NCBI RefSeq assembly: GCF_015352985.1
Contig: NZ_JACYXF010000049.1
Span: forward strand, 1-48,878
Length of the DNA stretch: 48,878 bases
Direction of reading: 5' to 3'
Source: Noviherbaspirillum malthae
GTDB lineage: Bacteria > Pseudomonadota > Gammaproteobacteria > Burkholderiales > Burkholderiaceae_D
The notes beneath the pieces are model-generated. The model made no database searches, had not been told where the DNA came from, and saw only the letters and a program-made list of their open reading frames with translations. Within the stretch, counting starts at the first letter, position 1. Every line of letters starts with the position of its first letter. Below are positions 8,456-17,903 of this stretch, one piece after another. The position numbers were made by a program, and so were the translations under genes.

Positions 8456-11400
8456 ATGTTTTCCTTACTAGATTATGCTGAACTCCACAGCGTGTCTTGT
8501 TTTAGTTTTCTCAGGGGTGCCTCGCACCCCGAGGAGCTGGTTGCACGTGCGGCCAAGCTTGGTTACACCTCGCTGGCTCTCACAGACGAGGGTTCGCTCG
8601 CTGGCGTAGTGCGCGCACATGTCGAGGCCAAGAAGCATGGACTGCACCTGATCATTGGTACTGAAATTATCCTTGAATGTGGTCTCAAGCTAGTGTTGCT
8701 GGCAATGAATCGGGACGGGTATGGGAATATTGCAGAACTTCTGACAGTGGGACGCCGGCGAGCGCCCAAGGGTACATACCTTCTCCGCCGAGAAGATATT
8801 CTGTTCAACGGAAAGCCAAGACATGGGGCGGCGCATTTGCGCAACATGATGGGTTGCTATGCCTTGTATATTGGCGATCGAGCGCAGCCCGACGAGGTTT
8901 TGATGGAGCAGGCGGCTTGGGTCGCCAGCGCGTTTGCAGGCCGTGCATCGATCGCGGTGGAGTTGCAGCAAATGCCGGACGACGACATGTGGCAGGAACG
9001 GCTTACCGTTCTGGCCAATACAACGAAGTTGCCCATGGTCGCCGCCGGCGACGTCCACATGCATGTGCGTTCAAGGAAGCCGCTGCATGACACGATTACC
9101 GCCATCCGTCTTGGCAAGTCGATCGCCGAGTGTGGACTTGAACTCCACCCTAATGCCGAACAGCATTTGCGGCAGAGAATCCGGCTTGCACAGATTTACT
9201 CACGTCCGTTACTTGAACAGACACTGGAGATTGCAGCGCGCTGCACCTTTTCCCTGGACGAGATCAGTTACAGCTATCCCGACGATATCGTGCCCGCCGG
9301 CGAAACGCCAACGAGCCATTTGCGCAAACTGACATACCAGGGGGCATCCCAGCGGTACCCGAACGGAATACCAGCAAAGATTCAGGAACTCATTCTCCAT
9401 GAGTTGGCCTTGATCGAAGAATTGGAGTTCGAAGTCTATTTTCTGGTGGCAGGCGATATCGTCGCTTTTGCGCGCCGGCAGGGCATCTTGTGCCAAGGAC
9501 GTGGCAGCGCGGCCAACTCAGTGGTCGCCTACTGCTTGTTCATTACGGAAGTTGATCCGTCGCGCATGAATCTCCTGTTCGAGCGTTTTGTCAGCAGGAG
9601 CCGAAAGAACGAGCCGCCTGACATTGATATCGATTTCGAGCACGAAAAGCGGGAAATCGTCATTCAGGAGATCTACCGCCGCTACGGCCGCCACCGCGCT
9701 GCGCTCACCGGCGCCGTCATCACTTTCCGGCCAAGGTCCGCCATCAAAGACGTTGGAAAAGCGCTAGGAATGGACTTCGCCCAACTGAACGCGCTGACCT
9801 CATCGCAGAACTGGTGGAACGGCAACAGTATCGATCAGGAAGGCCTGCGCGAGCATGGTCTTGATCCTGAGGCGCCAATCGTCAAGAAGCTTGTGGCACT
9901 GAGTGAAACGCTTCTAGGCTTTCCACGCCAGCTGTCGCAGCACGTCGGCGGTTTTGTGATCGCACAAGACAGCCTGTGCAGACTGGTACCCATCGAGAAT
10001 GCGGCGATGGAGGATCGGACCGTCATTGAATTCGACAAGGACGATATCGAGGTACTCCGGTTTATCAAGGTCGACATTCTTGCCCTCGGCATCCTTTCCG
10101 CAATTCGCCGGGCGCTGGATATGATCAGCGACCGCCGCGGCGAACTGTTCACGTTGCAGGACGTGCCGAGCGAGGATCCGGCGACTTATGACATGATCTG
10201 CAAGAGCGAGACCGTAGGGGTTTTCCAGATCGAATCCAGGGCACAACGCTCCATGCTACTGCGCATGCAACCACGGACATTCTTCGACCTGGTAGTGGAA
10301 GTCGCATTGGTTCGGCCGGGGCCGATCCATGGCGAGATGGTGCATCCTTACCTGCGCCGCCGGCAGGGACTAGAACCGATCGACTATCCCAGCGAGGAGG
10401 TGAAGGAGATTCTCGGGCCGACATTGGGCATCCCGATCTTTCAGGAGCAGCTGATGCAGCTTGCCATGGCGTGCGGCGGCTTCACTGCCGACGACGCGGA
10501 TGCTCTGCGGCGTGCCTTGGGTTCGTGGAAGAAGAAAGGACAGCTCGAGGAATATACCGGCAAGCTTGTCACCGGCATGCTTGAGCGCGGGTATTCCGAA
10601 GACTATGCGAGGCGCATGGCGAAATTCGGCGAGGCGTTCGCATCGTACAGCTTTCCGTTAAGCCATAGTGCGAGCTTTGCACTGCTAGTTTATGTGAGCG
10701 CCTGGCTCAAATGTCACGAGCCAGCGATTTTTCTCGCCTCTTTGTTGAATAGCCAGCCAATGGGCTTCTATACGCCCAGTCAGTTGATACAGGATGCGAA
10801 ACGGTTTGGAGTCAAGGTTCGTCCGACCGACGTTACAGTAAGCGAATGGGATGCCACGCTCGAAGAACGAAAAGGCTACACCGGAGACGGTAGCGGGCAG
10901 CCGATTGTGCGATTAGGCCTGCGGCTTGTGAAGGGACTGTCAGTAGAAGGGGCAGATAACATCGCGATGGCGCGTGCCATGCGTCCATTTTCAAGTGTTG
11001 AAGACATGGCCAAGCGTGCGAGTCTGTCGACTCACGATCTTCAAGCGTTGGCCAAGGCCAATGCACTGGTGGAGCTGGCAGGCCACAGGCGTCAAGCGGC
11101 ATGGGAAGTGGCCGGTATGAAACCGATGCCCAAACTATTACGCGATGCTCCGATCCATGATGACGCATTGGAGCTGCCGGCGCCGACGGAAGGGGAAGAG
11201 ATCGTCGCCGATTACCACAGCACTGGTCTGACGCTCCGGCGGCATCCGCTGGCGTTGCTGCGCGAACGCTTCACCGCAATGAACCTCAGCACGGCTGAGG
11301 AGCTGCAAACCTTCCCTGACAGGAAGCTGGCCAGAACCACAGGCATTGTCACCGGCCGCCAGCGCCCTGGCACAGCCAATGGCGTCATGTTCGTGTCCAT

Positions 11401-11608
11401 TGAGGACGAGACGGGCACAACGCAGGTCATCATTTGGCCGAGTCTGGTGGAGAAGCAGAAGAAAGAGGTGCTGAACGCGACACTGCTTACTGTGTATGGC
11501 GTCTGGCAGCGCGATGGAGCATCAACCCACCTCATAGCAAAAAGATTGGTTGACCACACGGCTATGCTGGGTGCGCTCAACAACATCAAGAGCCGGGATT
11601 TCCACTGA
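8456..11608 (+). CDS. dnaE2: DnaE2 (ImuC), error-prone DNA polymerase III alpha subunit
   Basis: Full-length 1050-aa C-family polymerase. The N-terminal PHP domain opens YAELHSVSCFSFLRGASHPEE and includes ALTDEGSLAGVVRAH. The palm carries GRGSAANSVVAYCL and the metal-binding PDIDIDFE (about residues 388-395); helix-hairpin-helix and OB-fold regions follow (TGIVTGRQRPGTANGVMFVSIEDE near the C-terminus). DnaE2 extends past lesions and makes damage-induced mutations together with ImuA and ImuB. Length and motifs are intact, so it should be active. It is the last gene of the SOS cassette. On a plasmid it would carry inducible mutagenesis to new hosts. Confidence 0.93.
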   Translation: MFSLLDYAELHSVSCFSFLRGASHPEELVARAAKLGYTSLALTDEGSLAGVVRAHVEAKKHGLHLIIGTEIILECGLKLVLLAMNRDGYGNIAELLTVGRRRAPKGTYLLRREDILFNGKPRHGAAHLRNMMGCYALYIGDRAQPDEVLMEQAAWVASAFAGRASIAVELQQMPDDDMWQERLTVLANTTKLPMVAAGDVHMHVRSRKPLHDTITAIRLGKSIAECGLELHPNAEQHLRQRIRLAQIYSRPLLEQTLEIAARCTFSLDEISYSYPDDIVPAGETPTSHLRKLTYQGASQRYPNGIPAKIQELILHELALIEELEFEVYFLVAGDIVAFARRQGILCQGRGSAANSVVAYCLFITEVDPSRMNLLFERFVSRSRKNEPPDIDIDFEHEKREIVIQEIYRRYGRHRAALTGAVITFRPRSAIKDVGKALGMDFAQLNALTSSQNWWNGNSIDQEGLREHGLDPEAPIVKKLVALSETLLGFPRQLSQHVGGFVIAQDSLCRLVPIENAAMEDRTVIEFDKDDIEVLRFIKVDILALGILSAIRRALDMISDRRGELFTLQDVPSEDPATYDMICKSETVGVFQIESRAQRSMLLRMQPRTFFDLVVEVALVRPGPIHGEMVHPYLRRRQGLEPIDYPSEEVKEILGPTLGIPIFQEQLMQLAMACGGFTADDADALRRALGSWKKKGQLEEYTGKLVTGMLERGYSEDYARRMAKFGEAFASYSFPLSHSASFALLVYVSAWLKCHEPAIFLASLLNSQPMGFYTPSQLIQDAKRFGVKVRPTDVTVSEWDATLEERKGYTGDGSGQPIVRLGLRLVKGLSVEGADNIAMARAMRPFSSVEDMAKRASLSTHDLQALAKANALVELAGHRRQAAWEVAGMKPMPKLLRDAPIHDDALELPAPTEGEEIVADYHSTGLTLRRHPLALLRERFTAMNLSTAEELQTFPDRKLARTTGIVTGRQRPGTANGVMFVSIEDETGTTQVIIWPSLVEKQKKEVLNATLLTVYGVWQRDGASTHLIAKRLVDHTAMLGALNNIKSRDFH

Positions 11609-11687
11609 CTTGCTACGGACGATACCAAGCGGTCCTGTGTCGATCATCTGATCCCAGGATAGGAAAGAATTCACGGGAAAACACTAG

Positions 11688-11948
11688 CTACGCAGCGTCT
11701 TTTTTCTCCAATATCCGGCCGGTGTAATGCGGAAGAAGCCGCAAACGTTCTATAAATTTGCGTTGCTCAACCTCAGGAAGATTCGAATAGAGACCGAAAT
11801 CTGCCTGGATGTCTTCGAGATGAGCTTCCGGAACAATGACAATTAGCTCATTGGCCATATACGACCGTTCTAGCGCACTGGACATGTATTCCCGCTTGAA
11901 ACGCACGACGACGCGACTGTCAATTTTCTGATACTCGATTTCCACCAT
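11688..11948 (-). CDS. Hypothetical protein, 86 aa
   Basis: Not recognised. ATG 11948 is preceded by AAAGGAAG at a good distance, so it is preferred to an upstream frame start at 11990. The protein is small, soluble and charged (MVEIEYQKIDSRVVVRFKRE ... ELIVIVPEAHLEDIQADFGLY) and ends in a basic helix. It is convergent with dnaE2. Confidence 0.55.
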   Translation of the reverse strand: MVEIEYQKIDSRVVVRFKREYMSSALERSYMANELIVIVPEAHLEDIQADFGLYSNLPEVEQRKFIERLRLLPHYTGRILEKKDAA

Positions 11949-12167
11949 TTTGCTTCCTTTGGCACACGTTTCAACGTCTTGGGGGCGCATATTAGCAACA
12001 CCGCTAGGCTACGAACAGGGTAGAGCAGGTCGTTCCTTGGCGTGCGCATTGAATGTCAGTCGTAAACCTGAGATGATATAGTTTCCTATGGGCAATAGTT
12101 TCGCTGCCTGTATCTTGTGTCTGATGCGCGGTTTTCTGTACGTTGCATCAAATTTCACCGCCGTCGT

Positions 12168-12464
12168 ATGACCGTAGCAGAAAATCAACTCGCCTCAATA
12201 ACCGTAAAGACGCCTGCAGAGCTCGGTATCGCGCAGGTTAGGCTGCCATCGAATTTTGTTGCCCGCTATATGGCTATGGACGCCGGCGGCTGCTGGTACC
12301 TATTCGACTCGCGACCGATTTATGACTGTGGCGAATGGACTATCCGCGGCGGACATTGGGTAGAACTAGGGATCGACGGGATCGACGGCGGCGTGCGGGC
12401 ACCGGAATGCGCAAAAGGGCTGTCTGCACGGGATAGCTTATTCGAGATAGCTGAAGCCGTTTAG
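12168..12464 (+). CDS. Hypothetical protein, about 98 aa
   Basis: Not recognised. The frame can start at GTG 12117 or ATG 12168; neither has a clear ribosome site. The sequence is rich in aromatic residues (GGCWYLFDSRPIYDCGEWTIRGGHWVEL), a look shared by small phage and plasmid proteins of unknown role. The next frame starts within 25 bp of its stop, suggesting a two-gene unit. Confidence 0.45.
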   Translation: MTVAENQLASITVKTPAELGIAQVRLPSNFVARYMAMDAGGCWYLFDSRPIYDCGEWTIRGGHWVELGIDGIDGGVRAPECAKGLSARDSLFEIAEAV

Positions 12465-12485
12465 ACCTTGGATTGGTATTGCAAA

Positions 12486-12695
12486 ATGTTTGAGAAGTCG
12501 TTATTGAAGGCTGGCCAGGAGTTGGAGCATGGCCAGTTTGGGATAGTCAAATACACAAAGGATTGTGTGCTGCTGGAAAAGCTGAGCGGAAAGCCGGCCA
12601 CGATCTACGTAGAGCACGAAAGGGAAATTGTAGAAGTTTCAATCTCTCACGTACGGATCGCGCGACGCCGAGCTAAACGGCGGACTGCTCAATAG
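12486..12695 (+). CDS. Hypothetical protein, about 69 aa
   Basis: Not recognised. Start may be TTG 12468 (75 aa) or ATG 12486. The C-terminus is very basic (RIARRRAKRRTAQ), which could bind nucleic acid. It follows the 12168 gene closely. Low complexity and short length keep the call weak. Confidence 0.4.
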   Translation: MFEKSLLKAGQELEHGQFGIVKYTKDCVLLEKLSGKPATIYVEHEREIVEVSISHVRIARRRAKRRTAQ

Positions 12696-12699
12696 CAGA

Positions 12700-13280
12700 G
12701 CCGTTGGTCAGCATCGATATTCATCTCTCCAGCGGCGTAGGGCAGCATGTAGCCCCATGTTAGGAATGCCCATCTGAACGGACAGACCGCTATGGTCTCG
12801 GTCGACGCGTATGGTCTCAGCTAGCCGAAGGAACGCATTGAACGGCGTCACTGCCAGGCGCTCAGTTTCGCATGAGTATCGCTACAAGCCGTCAAGCGTA
12901 AATCGCATTCAAAATCGACGAGGTTTTGTCGTAGCCCTGCAATCAAAGGAAGGTAATCTAGGGAGGTTACTTTTATCGTTTTGATTCAGGGTTGCGCGCT
13001 CGAAACGCCGTAATAAGATTGACCTAATACTTCATTTACTGTGGTGCCTGGAAAAATAGTTACGGTTTCCCATAACTGTGGGATTACGAAGCTATTTGAG
13101 GACATCAGGAGTTGTAAATGACTGTGTTTTGGTGCGACTAGGCGCTATTTATGATGTACGGTATCGGCGGAAAATGTAGGTGAAGGTAGCGCTGGGAAGA
13201 TTATGGTGGAGGCTCGGTTAGATAGTGGAGCACGCCTAATCTACGGCAGCACCAAGCAACATAAGAACAGATAAACGGAA
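12700..13280. other. Gap upstream of the metalloprotease gene, no gene seen
   Basis: About 580 bp without a convincing frame. Two close copies of a TATGGTCTC element are present (about 12792 and 12809). The last 100 bp presumably carry the promoter of the 13288 gene; GGAAAAG lies just before its start. Confidence 0.35.
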
Positions 13281-13287
13281 AAGTCGC

Positions 13288-14964
13288 ATGATTCAGCTAA
13301 AGATTGCAAGCTACACAGACAACACAGGCGAGTATGCAAACAGCAGTGTTCAGGTGCAGAAGGCCTTGAATACTGTCGCCGCGGACCTGAGCCGCTTCAT
13401 AAGCGGACCTAATGCAACGATCGATGTGGATATCCGCGTTATGTCCTACGACCGGCCGACTGCATCTGCAGGTGGTAGCTACCTGCCTATTACGCTGGGG
13501 CCTACGCGCGCTACAGTGCAAAGCGTCTCTGAGAAAGAGGCAATTACCGGTGTGGATGCCAACGGGGCGGCTGCCGATGCCACAATCACATTATCGCGCA
13601 GCTTCATGCAATTACTCGCCGCGTGGTCTGCGGATCCGTCCTCCTTCAATGGAGCGGTTACCGATGAACTGTTGAGGCACGAAGTCTTACATACGCTGGG
13701 TTGGTCCGGCTTTCGTAACAAAACCACGGGTGCGCTACCTGATGGATACCAATCGGTATTCGATACTTTTATCACGATTGAGAACGGCAAACCCTATTTC
13801 ACTGGTGAGAATGCAGTTGCAATCTATGGCAGCAAAGTTCCCCTTATCGGCTTCACAGGAACCGCTTCGGCCATCTACCATATCGATGATACTGCTGTCG
13901 CACTTGGTAACGCGATAATGGCCCCTGCGATTGGTTCATCGGCCACAGAGCTGGATGTCGAATTGGCGGTCATGAAGGACTTAGGGTTTTCTATCTCCAA
14001 GGTGCTGGTGGCAAACAACGGAAGGACGTTCATCCCTGGTACGGCCGCGGATACCGTAACCGGTACGGCAGCGATTGACCGCGCTATCTATGCCGGGCGT
14101 AAGGCTGACTATACGATTACGTCCGACGGCAGCAGCATCACAGTGAAGAATAATGCGACTGGCACTGACATCGACAAGCTGTTCAATGTGGAACGCATTG
14201 AGTTCAGTGATGTAGCAGTGGCCTTTGACGGAAACGCACAAGCGGGACAGGCGTACCGGTTGTATCAGGCAGCGTTCGATCGCAAACCGGATTTGCCGGG
14301 CATCGGATATTGGATGGATAAGTTGGAGAAGGGTGTTCAGCTCCTCGACGTTGCGTACGGATTCATCAACTCTCCTGAATTCCAGAGCAAATACGGGCCA
14401 AATCTATCGAACAAGGATTTCGTCACGCTGCTCTATAAAAATGTGCTGCACCGAGAGCCTGATGCGTCTGGTGCGGTCTACTGGGAGAAGGCCTTGCAAG
14501 ACGGGGTGAGCAGGGCTCAAATCCTCCTCGGGTTCAGCGAGAGCGTCGAAAACCGTTCTCAGGTGATAGTTGGTGCCAATGGCAGCGAGGCGCAGGCATA
14601 CCGCTTATACCAAGCAGCTTTTGACCGTGCTCCAGACCAGCCTGGCCTAAACTTTTGGATCAATCACATGGGCAATGGTTTGAGTCTTACTGGCGTTGCT
14701 GCAAGCTTCATTGGGTCCAATGAGTTCCAGACACTTTACGGCGCAAATCCGTCAACTACGGAGTTCGTCACGCGCCTTTACAGTAACGTCCTCAACCGCG
14801 CACCGGATGCGGCAGGGCAAGCACATTGGGAAGCCGCACTCAATGGCGGTACATTGACGAGAGCGCAAGTGTTGATGAGTTTCAGCGAGAGTGCCGAGAA
14901 CCGAGCCAACGTGGAGCTTGTCGGTGTTGTCCAGAGTCATTTTGACTATATTCCCGTAGCGTAA
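13288..14964 (+). CDS. Predicted secreted metalloprotease (leishmanolysin-like) with two DUF4214 domains
   Basis: A 558-aa protein in three parts. Residues 1 to about 235 hold a metzincin-like zinc site: H131-E-V-L-H135-T-L-G138, a candidate third ligand H198 (IYHIDD) 63 residues later and a Met-turn candidate M211 (NAIMAP). This spacing resembles leishmanolysin (M8) rather than the compact serralysin HExxHxxGxxH. Residues about 240-315 form a beta-rich linker (DTVTGTAAIDRAIYAGRKADYTI, NVERIEFSD) seen in exported repeat proteins. Two DUF4214 domains follow, beginning QAYRLYQAAFDR near residues 320 and 435. No N-terminal signal peptide is seen; DUF4214 proteins are usually type I secreted. No transporter genes are adjacent. 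Protease activity is inference. Confidence 0.75.
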   Translation: MIQLKIASYTDNTGEYANSSVQVQKALNTVAADLSRFISGPNATIDVDIRVMSYDRPTASAGGSYLPITLGPTRATVQSVSEKEAITGVDANGAAADATITLSRSFMQLLAAWSADPSSFNGAVTDELLRHEVLHTLGWSGFRNKTTGALPDGYQSVFDTFITIENGKPYFTGENAVAIYGSKVPLIGFTGTASAIYHIDDTAVALGNAIMAPAIGSSATELDVELAVMKDLGFSISKVLVANNGRTFIPGTAADTVTGTAAIDRAIYAGRKADYTITSDGSSITVKNNATGTDIDKLFNVERIEFSDVAVAFDGNAQAGQAYRLYQAAFDRKPDLPGIGYWMDKLEKGVQLLDVAYGFINSPEFQSKYGPNLSNKDFVTLLYKNVLHREPDASGAVYWEKALQDGVSRAQILLGFSESVENRSQVIVGANGSEAQAYRLYQAAFDRAPDQPGLNFWINHMGNGLSLTGVAASFIGSNEFQTLYGANPSTTEFVTRLYSNVLNRAPDAAGQAHWEAALNGGTLTRAQVLMSFSESAENRANVELVGVVQSHFDYIPVA

Positions 14965-15043
14965 TCGCTATCAGGGGTATTTAAAGTGTAGGTGACCGGC
15001 ATAGCCGCCGGCACCCACCAATCCCGTAGAAACCTTATTGCGA

Positions 15044-15280
15044 ATGTTCGAACTACAAACTTCCAACCAGACTGTTGCCTGCGCCAACATCGATGACCTC
15101 ATACGCATTCTACAGACGCACCGTGGTCAATCTGTAGCGGTCGATGATCTCAGGCCCGGCGGCCGTCTGCACCATTTAGACGTTTCCGAGTCCGGAGGGT
15201 GTAGTGAACGTTTCGCCAGCCGCCGGATTGTTGATCTTCGTATGCTGCTTGCTGTACCAGGGCGGCCTGTATATCCCTAA
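15044..15280 (+). CDS. Doubtful small ORF, 78 aa
   Basis: ATG 15044 opens a 78-aa frame (MFELQTSNQTVACANIDDLIRILQTHR...). The first 45 residues look protein-like; the last part does not, and it overlaps the next frame. There is no good ribosome site. It may be a real small gene or the start of a frameshifted one. Confidence 0.3.
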   Translation: MFELQTSNQTVACANIDDLIRILQTHRGQSVAVDDLRPGGRLHHLDVSESGGCSERFASRRIVDLRMLLAVPGRPVYP

Positions 15281-15314
15281 TTCCTCTCTTCAATTCCACA
15301 AGCCATCCCAAACA

Positions 15315-15515
15315 ATGATGACTTCAATGAACGTGCATGCCAGTATCTCGGAGGCTGACCTAGCCACAACAACGCTCTCTGCGGACGATCTGGCAAAGGC
15401 AATACAGATTGCGCTTCGTGACCTAAAACATCCGGTGAACGGCGCACCAATCGTTTGGCCGGCCCCTATTCGAGTTGTCGTTGAGGGAAATGGACCGGAA
15501 ACCCGGCCATACTAA
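15315..15515 (+). CDS. Hypothetical protein, 66 aa
   Basis: Not recognised. The frame from ATG 15315 (second ATG at 15318) encodes a soluble peptide with SEADLATTTLSADDLAKAIQ and a short conserved-looking PVNGAPIVWPAPIRVVVEG. Its stop TAA shares one base with the ATG of the next gene (TAATG at 15513-15517), indicating translational coupling and supporting it as real. Confidence 0.5.
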   Translation: MMTSMNVHASISEADLATTTLSADDLAKAIQIALRDLKHPVNGAPIVWPAPIRVVVEGNGPETRPY

Positions 15516-16042
15516 TGAGTCCTCATATCAGATGCGGGCAGCGCCACCGGCGCCGACTCCCCAAGTTACACGCCGTCATTCTTGCGATAGTTGGCATCGC
15601 GTTAGTCCATCAAGGCACCGCGGCAGCACAGACCACAACGCTTCCTGCGGCCAGCCGTAGCGTCTTCAAGTGTGAGGAAAGCGGCAAAGTAATCTATAGC
15701 GATCAGCCATGCTTGGGCGCCGAGCGCCTAACGATTCAGCCTACACGTGGCATGAATAAGGTGACCGGTAAAGAGCGTATCGGAGCAGATGTAGCGCGTG
15801 AGCAGAGGCATGAAACCTTTGTCGAAGCTGTCAAGCCTCTCACTGGCATGGACCAGACTCAGTTTGATAAAGCCTCAAGGCGGACAAGACTAGATTCGAG
15901 GGGGAAGGCTAAGTGCAATGTACTCGATACAGAGATTGCACGACTAGAAAGCCAGAAAAAAGCGTCAGCTGCTACTGAGAGAAGCCAAGGCGATATACAG
16001 TTATTAGAAGCACGAACGCAATATCGCAACATAGGATGTTAG
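15515..16042 (+). CDS. DUF4124-domain exported protein
   Basis: The 175-aa protein has a long basic N-terminus, a hydrophobic signal or anchor (HAVILAIVGIALVHQGTAAAQ) and then the DUF4124 signature VFKCEESGKVIYSDQPC. DUF4124 proteins are envelope-associated and of unknown function, common in beta- and gammaproteobacteria. The C-terminal half is charged and likely helical. Its start overlaps the stop of the 66-aa gene. The next gene ends one base after it on the opposite strand (convergent). Confidence 0.65.
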   Translation: MSPHIRCGQRHRRRLPKLHAVILAIVGIALVHQGTAAAQTTTLPAASRSVFKCEESGKVIYSDQPCLGAERLTIQPTRGMNKVTGKERIGADVAREQRHETFVEAVKPLTGMDQTQFDKASRRTRLDSRGKAKCNVLDTEIARLESQKKASAATERSQGDIQLLEARTQYRNIGC

Positions 16043-17626
16043 TCAGAGATCACCATATCGCACCGTCTGGAATAGAGCAAAGGCAGAGCGCATGCTTTCC
16101 TCACTAGCATTGGCGTGTCTGATGTGCCTAATCTCGAAACCTAGATAGTCTGCCCACTGAACGCCTTTTTTAAAACTCATCCAGCTATCCATTTTTGCCG
16201 CGAGTTCAACATAGAGGTTAACCAGTTTGTAGAGGTTGCCACCGGCACAGTATTTTGAGAGCTCGAAGGCTTCTTCAATGTGCTTGAATGCCGCAGAATA
16301 ATCGGACTCGCGGTAGCACAGAACTCCGCGCAACCACGGCTCCATCCAAGGAACATACCTTTCCACACCGAACGAACGCAACTCCGTCGTGTACTGGTCA
16401 ATCAATTCAACGTTGATTTTGTGGTTCTTCCTCAACTCCAGCCCGGTCAATAGCAACTGCGGAAATTGATTCGGCATCTCGTCGCGTCGCGTTGCACTCA
16501 ATCTGTTTATAAGGGAATGAACCACCAACGGTCCGAACCGCTCAACCAGCGGTGGCACGAGATCGGTCAGATCTGCTCCGTCATTTCGCTCTTGAATATG
16601 TCGCATCAGGACTCTTTCGCAAACGACGGTGCGCTCGTAATGGTTTCGCCAGTAAGCATCAGATTCCCTTCGCCATACCTGGTCGGATATTGCTTCAGCA
16701 TATACACTCGCCGTGAGTACCGATGTGACCTTATTGTTAATCGCGGCCGAGTCTTGTCGAATCCAGTGGCTGTATTGCCGGCACTGCTTAACCAATCGGT
16801 CCAGAAAATCAATACCGTAGTGTGTGACAATTTCCCTCGAAATGTAGGAGCTGGTTCGCGCTATAAATAGCGCAGTGATGATGCTGTCTTGCACTTTTCC
16901 ATCAATCGTTCGTCGATGCTCTGGGGCTTTGCAGGCCGCCATCTTTTCAAAGGAAGTTTTGATATTCCAGTACAGCACTGACCAGGTAGGTATGACGGTA
17001 CCTTGCAACCACTTGGTTGCGCTGTCGTAGTTTCGCCGGGCGACAATATCGTCGGTAAGGGAAGACCTACCAGGATAATGGAAGTGCGTCTGGGTTGTGT
17101 CACAGACCTTATAAGCCCATCGCAGGGTTTTCTCGAGTGGTGACTCAATGGAATTTCCAGAAATGGACGGCAGGTACCAATCAGGGCAATCCGGAGTGAT
17201 GTACTTCAGCGCCCCTATGTTGTACCGTTGAACGGTCATTGTTACTACTGCAGTGACTAATTCTGCTGCATGGGCAGCGATGAGATATCGAACTGTTCCG
17301 GATTTGTTTAGATAGGTGCCTTCTTCCCTGAGATTGTCACGATAGCAATCTAGAACACCAAGTACAACGTCGCCGATGGCAGATACGACTCGCAGATCGG
17401 GTATGGTCCCGGCCACGATGCCTGCGAGCGTTCTTAGGGATTCACCAAGTGCGGCGTTGATGTTTCCCTCTTCATCGGCTAGACGTTCTAGCTTCCTGTT
17501 GATCGTACGTATATCTGTGTCGGTAAGGCCGATGTCATCGGCATGCTTACTAGTCAGTACGCCGGTGGCGTCGTAGATAAAACTTACTAGCTCGCCGAGG
17601 GTGGGGAAGGCTATATCAGTAACCAT
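16043..17626 (-). CDS. Hypothetical protein, 527 aa
   Basis: Not recognised. The protein is soluble, mostly helical, with no signal peptide. The middle includes TAVVTMTVQRYNIGAL, PLEKTLRWAYKVCDT and SVLYWNIKTSFEKM. The C-terminal about 150 residues (YVPWMEPWLRGVLCYRESDYSAAFKHIEEAFELSKYCAGG...) resemble TPR-type paired helices. The N-terminus has GEL-SFIYDATGVLTSKHADDIG. Start ATG 17626 has no obvious ribosome site. Upstream on the same strand is a 52-aa gene, separated by a 9-bp hairpin. Large size and isolation suggest an accessory trait. Confidence 0.6.
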   Translation of the reverse strand: MVTDIAFPTLGELVSFIYDATGVLTSKHADDIGLTDTDIRTINRKLERLADEEGNINAALGESLRTLAGIVAGTIPDLRVVSAIGDVVLGVLDCYRDNLREEGTYLNKSGTVRYLIAAHAAELVTAVVTMTVQRYNIGALKYITPDCPDWYLPSISGNSIESPLEKTLRWAYKVCDTTQTHFHYPGRSSLTDDIVARRNYDSATKWLQGTVIPTWSVLYWNIKTSFEKMAACKAPEHRRTIDGKVQDSIITALFIARTSSYISREIVTHYGIDFLDRLVKQCRQYSHWIRQDSAAINNKVTSVLTASVYAEAISDQVWRRESDAYWRNHYERTVVCERVLMRHIQERNDGADLTDLVPPLVERFGPLVVHSLINRLSATRRDEMPNQFPQLLLTGLELRKNHKINVELIDQYTTELRSFGVERYVPWMEPWLRGVLCYRESDYSAAFKHIEEAFELSKYCAGGNLYKLVNLYVELAAKMDSWMSFKKGVQWADYLGFEIRHIRHANASEESMRSAFALFQTVRYGDL

Positions 17627-17650
17627 TGCGGCAATCGATTTTGGTTTTGA

Positions 17651-17676
17651 GGGCTCCAGTAGGTGTGCTGGAGCCC
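17651..17676 (-). terminator. Hairpin between the 52-aa and 527-aa genes
   Basis: GGGCTCCAG at 17651-17659 pairs with CTGGAGCCC at 17668-17676 across an 8-base loop. No T-run follows on either strand, so it is more likely a partial terminator, processing or stabilising hairpin than a full terminator. Confidence 0.45.
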
Positions 17677-17682
17677 GTGGCG

Positions 17683-17841
17683 TTATTTTTGGTTCGGGTT
17701 GAGTTGTTTCCCGCGGTTCCCGTTGACCTGAGCATTGGTCCGATTCGTGCCAGGAGTCCCCTTATTGCGATTCAGCATATTGCTTCGGTGATTCGCTTGC
17801 TGCTGTTGCGGGGGCGTAGAGATATGTTTCGCTTTCGACAT
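17683..17841 (-). CDS. Small Asn/Gln-rich protein, 52 aa
   Basis: A short minus-strand gene begins at ATG 17841 with GGAGAAAACG directly upstream, a strong ribosome site. It encodes MSKAKHISTPPQQQQANHRS... ending GNRGKQLNPNQK. This polar, Asn/Gln/Gly-rich, low-complexity composition is reminiscent of small unannotated proteobacterial proteins with an N-R-G-x-Q-L-N-P-N ending; that resemblance is from memory. It lies 57 bp upstream of the 527-aa gene on the same strand. Function unknown; likely disordered. Confidence 0.6.
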   Translation of the reverse strand: MSKAKHISTPPQQQQANHRSNMLNRNKGTPGTNRTNAQVNGNRGKQLNPNQK

Positions 17842-17903
17842 CGTTTTCTCCAAAGTGGTGGGTGGAGTGGAGATCGTATGTCGATGGACGAATTAGGTAT
17901 ATG

